Part shown: positions 12,903 to 14,308 of the stretch, one piece after another | How positions within the stretch are numbered: position 1 is the stretch's first letter | How the letters are laid out: each line of letters starts with the position of its first letter | Assembly (NCBI GenBank): GCA_017880705.1 | Contig: JADGRS010000030.1 | Coordinates: forward strand, 1 to 14,308 | Origin: Burkholderiales bacterium | GTDB lineage: Bacteria; Pseudomonadota; Gammaproteobacteria; Burkholderiales; Usitatibacteraceae | DNA: 14,308 bases | Direction of reading: 5' to 3' | Made by a program: the position numbers and the translations under genes | The notes under the pieces: model-generated | Seen by the model: only the letters and a program-made list of their open reading frames with translations | The model's database searches: none | Told to the model about the DNA's origin: nothing

Positions 12903-14308
12903 ATGGCAATCGAACCGGCCCCCTCTCAATCGCGTGCATGCTTTCTGGTCGCCGTGGCGCTGGCGACCTTGCTTGCGATCTGGTTGCGCACCTACGGCAT
13001 CACGACGCAAGTCGTGATCGACGACGAATGGCACGCCATTCACAAGCTGGTTTCGGCTTCCTACGAAAACATCTTCCGTACCTTCGGGGTGGCGGACCAT
13101 TCGATACCGATGACCCTCCTATACAAGGCGATGTCCGACACCGTGGGCCTTGCCGAAGGGCGCATGCGCGCGCTCCAGATCGCCTGCGGAATCGTGGTGG
13201 TGCCGGTTTCGGCGTGGCTTGCATGGCGCGCAACCGACGATGCTCCGGCCGCGGCGCTCTTCGCGTTCCTCGTGTCCGGAGCGCCCTTCCTGGTGATGTG
13301 GTCGCGTTTCGCGAGGCCCTACGCGATCACGCTCCTCCTTGTCGTGCTTTGCGTCGCCGCGATTTGGCGTTGGCGTACGCGGCGCTCGCGCAAGCTGGCC
13401 GCTTGCGCGGCGATTACCGCCGCGCTCTCGGCGTGGTTTCATCCGATCTCCGGCATGTACGCGGCCATCGCATGCCTCTTCGTGTTCTTCGAGGACGTCT
13501 TGGTCCCCGGGGACGTTCAGCCGCGTCCCTCGTCGCGGTCGCTCGCGCTGGGGGCTGTCGTCGCCGGGGCCATGGCGTTGCTGCTGGCCGCGCCGCTCAT
13601 CAAGGACCGTGAATCACTCGCGGCGAAGGCCGGCGGAGATCAACCCAATTTCGATACGTGGGAGCGCATGCTGGCGCTCTTCTGGGGCGGCCTTCCCACT
13701 CCGATCATGGTGTTTGCCTGCGTGCTCGCGGCGTGGGGCGTCGTGTCCTTGTTCTTGCGCGATCCGCGGCTGGCCCTCTACCTCCTGCTCCTCGCCACCC
13801 TGCCGGCGGGGATGCTCACGCTTTCCGGTGCCGCGTGGTTGCAGGTTGGCCAGGCCTTCGCACGCTACCAGCTGCCGATGCAGCCGCTGATGCTCCTTTT
13901 CGGCTGCATCGGAGTGATGAGCATTGTTCGGGCCGTCTTCCGCTCCCGCACCGAGAGTGCGGCGTGGACCATGGCCGCCCTGCTATCGGTGGCCTATCTC
14001 TATGCGACTCCCGCCATCGCCCAGGTCGCGCGGCTGGGCATCTGGTACGGGCACATGGACTATCACTGGGACTACCGCTATCGCTGGTTGGTGGCCAAAC
14101 TTGGCGACCCAAGGTTCGCCCCGCCGGAGTTCTACCGAAAGCTCGCCCTCATGGCGCCGGGAAGCGCGCCGGTCATCGAGGCGCCCTTCTCGTACGAGGC
14201 GCCGTACAACCCGCTGGACATATACGCGACCTACCATCGACAGCCCGAGACTCTCGGCATGATTCACGACCTGTGCCTCGACGGCGTGCGCTTCGGGCAA
14301 CCGCCCCA
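12903..14308 (+). CDS. Polytopic membrane glycosyltransferase (GT-C type), 3' end outside the window
   Basis: An open reading frame of 468 codons from the ATG at 12903 that reaches the right edge without a stop. The protein has many hydrophobic helices (first at about 13-31), then an acidic motif D40-D41-E42-W-H in what would be the first periplasmic loop, where GT-C enzymes of the ArnT/PMT group keep their catalytic acidic residue. A later SRFARPYAITLLL segment also resembles the family. Such enzymes transfer sugars from polyprenyl-phosphate donors to lipid or protein acceptors at the outer face of the inner membrane; the substrate cannot be told. The large hydrophilic part near the right edge would be periplasmic. 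Only 6 bases separate it from the VWA gene and no good ribosome binding site is seen, so its start and operon membership are less certain. Codons such as ATA, CTA and CGA seem more frequent than in neighbours. Confidence 0.75.
   Translation, partial: MAIEPAPSQSRACFLVAVALATLLAIWLRTYGITTQVVIDDEWHAIHKLVSASYENIFRTFGVADHSIPMTLLYKAMSDTVGLAEGRMRALQIACGIVVVPVSAWLAWRATDDAPAAALFAFLVSGAPFLVMWSRFARPYAITLLLVVLCVAAIWRWRTRRSRKLAACAAITAALSAWFHPISGMYAAIACLFVFFEDVLVPGDVQPRPSSRSLALGAVVAGAMALLLAAPLIKDRESLAAKAGGDQPNFDTWERMLALFWGGLPTPIMVFACVLAAWGVVSLFLRDPRLALYLLLLATLPAGMLTLSGAAWLQVGQAFARYQLPMQPLMLLFGCIGVMSIVRAVFRSRTESAAWTMAALLSVAYLYATPAIAQVARLGIWYGHMDYHWDYRYRWLVAKLGDPRFAPPEFYRKLALMAPGSAPVIEAPFSYEAPYNPLDIYATYHRQPETLGMIHDLCLDGVRFGQPP

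Noticed and set aside
1..14308. CRISPR array, tRNA or rRNA genes, insertion sequences, prophage or toxin-antitoxin genes
   Set aside because: No repeat-spacer pattern, RNA gene, transposase or terminal inverted repeat was seen; essentially all bases are accounted for by the 14 protein genes.

Overview
The window reads as chromosome of a high-GC Gram-negative bacterium, most likely a betaproteobacterium. That placement is an inference from GC-rich codon usage, the architecture of the formate dehydrogenase genes and typical GGAGG-type ribosome binding sites. It is very gene-dense: 14 protein genes, several overlapping by 1-4 bases, and a largest gap between genes of only 81 bases (10063-10143). 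I see no RNA genes, insertion sequences, CRISPR arrays or phage genes.

Region 1 (left edge to 8535, + strand) is a nine-gene run around a periplasm-facing, membrane-bound, molybdenum/tungsten formate dehydrogenase. The order is: a multi-cluster iron-sulfur protein, a TorD-type chaperone, a 67-residue twin-arginine protein, the catalytic subunit (FdhA, with a cysteine rather than selenocysteine metal ligand), the four-cluster electron-transfer subunit (FdhB), a 74-residue lipoprotein, the cytochrome b subunit (FdhC), a Lys/Ala/Pro-rich secreted protein and a Cu,Zn superoxide dismutase lipoprotein (SodC). The expected scheme is that the chaperone guards the apo-catalytic subunit, the Tat system exports the folded FdhA-FdhB unit, formate is oxidised in the periplasm, and electrons pass through FdhB clusters to FdhC haem and the quinone pool. 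The two small envelope proteins have no assigned role and are candidate accessory factors. SodC may protect the iron-sulfur enzyme from superoxide.

Region 2 (8545-10062, - strand) is a single secreted DUF4139-type protein, converging tail-to-tail with sodC. Its Shine-Dalgarno sequence lies in one arm of a perfect 8-bp inverted repeat, so translation could be controlled by RNA structure.

Region 3 (10144 to right edge, + strand) is a MoxR AAA+ ATPase, a protein with a histone-like basic tail, and a CoxE-like von Willebrand A protein, in one tight operon. It starts from a consensus TATAAT box so close to the ATG that the transcript may be leaderless. Six bases after the VWA gene begins a polytopic GT-C-type membrane glycosyltransferase that runs off the right edge.

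The most unusual points are the sequestered ribosome binding site, the probable leaderless moxR transcript, the basic-tailed protein between MoxR and its VWA partner, and the two uncharacterised envelope proteins interleaved with formate dehydrogenase subunits.
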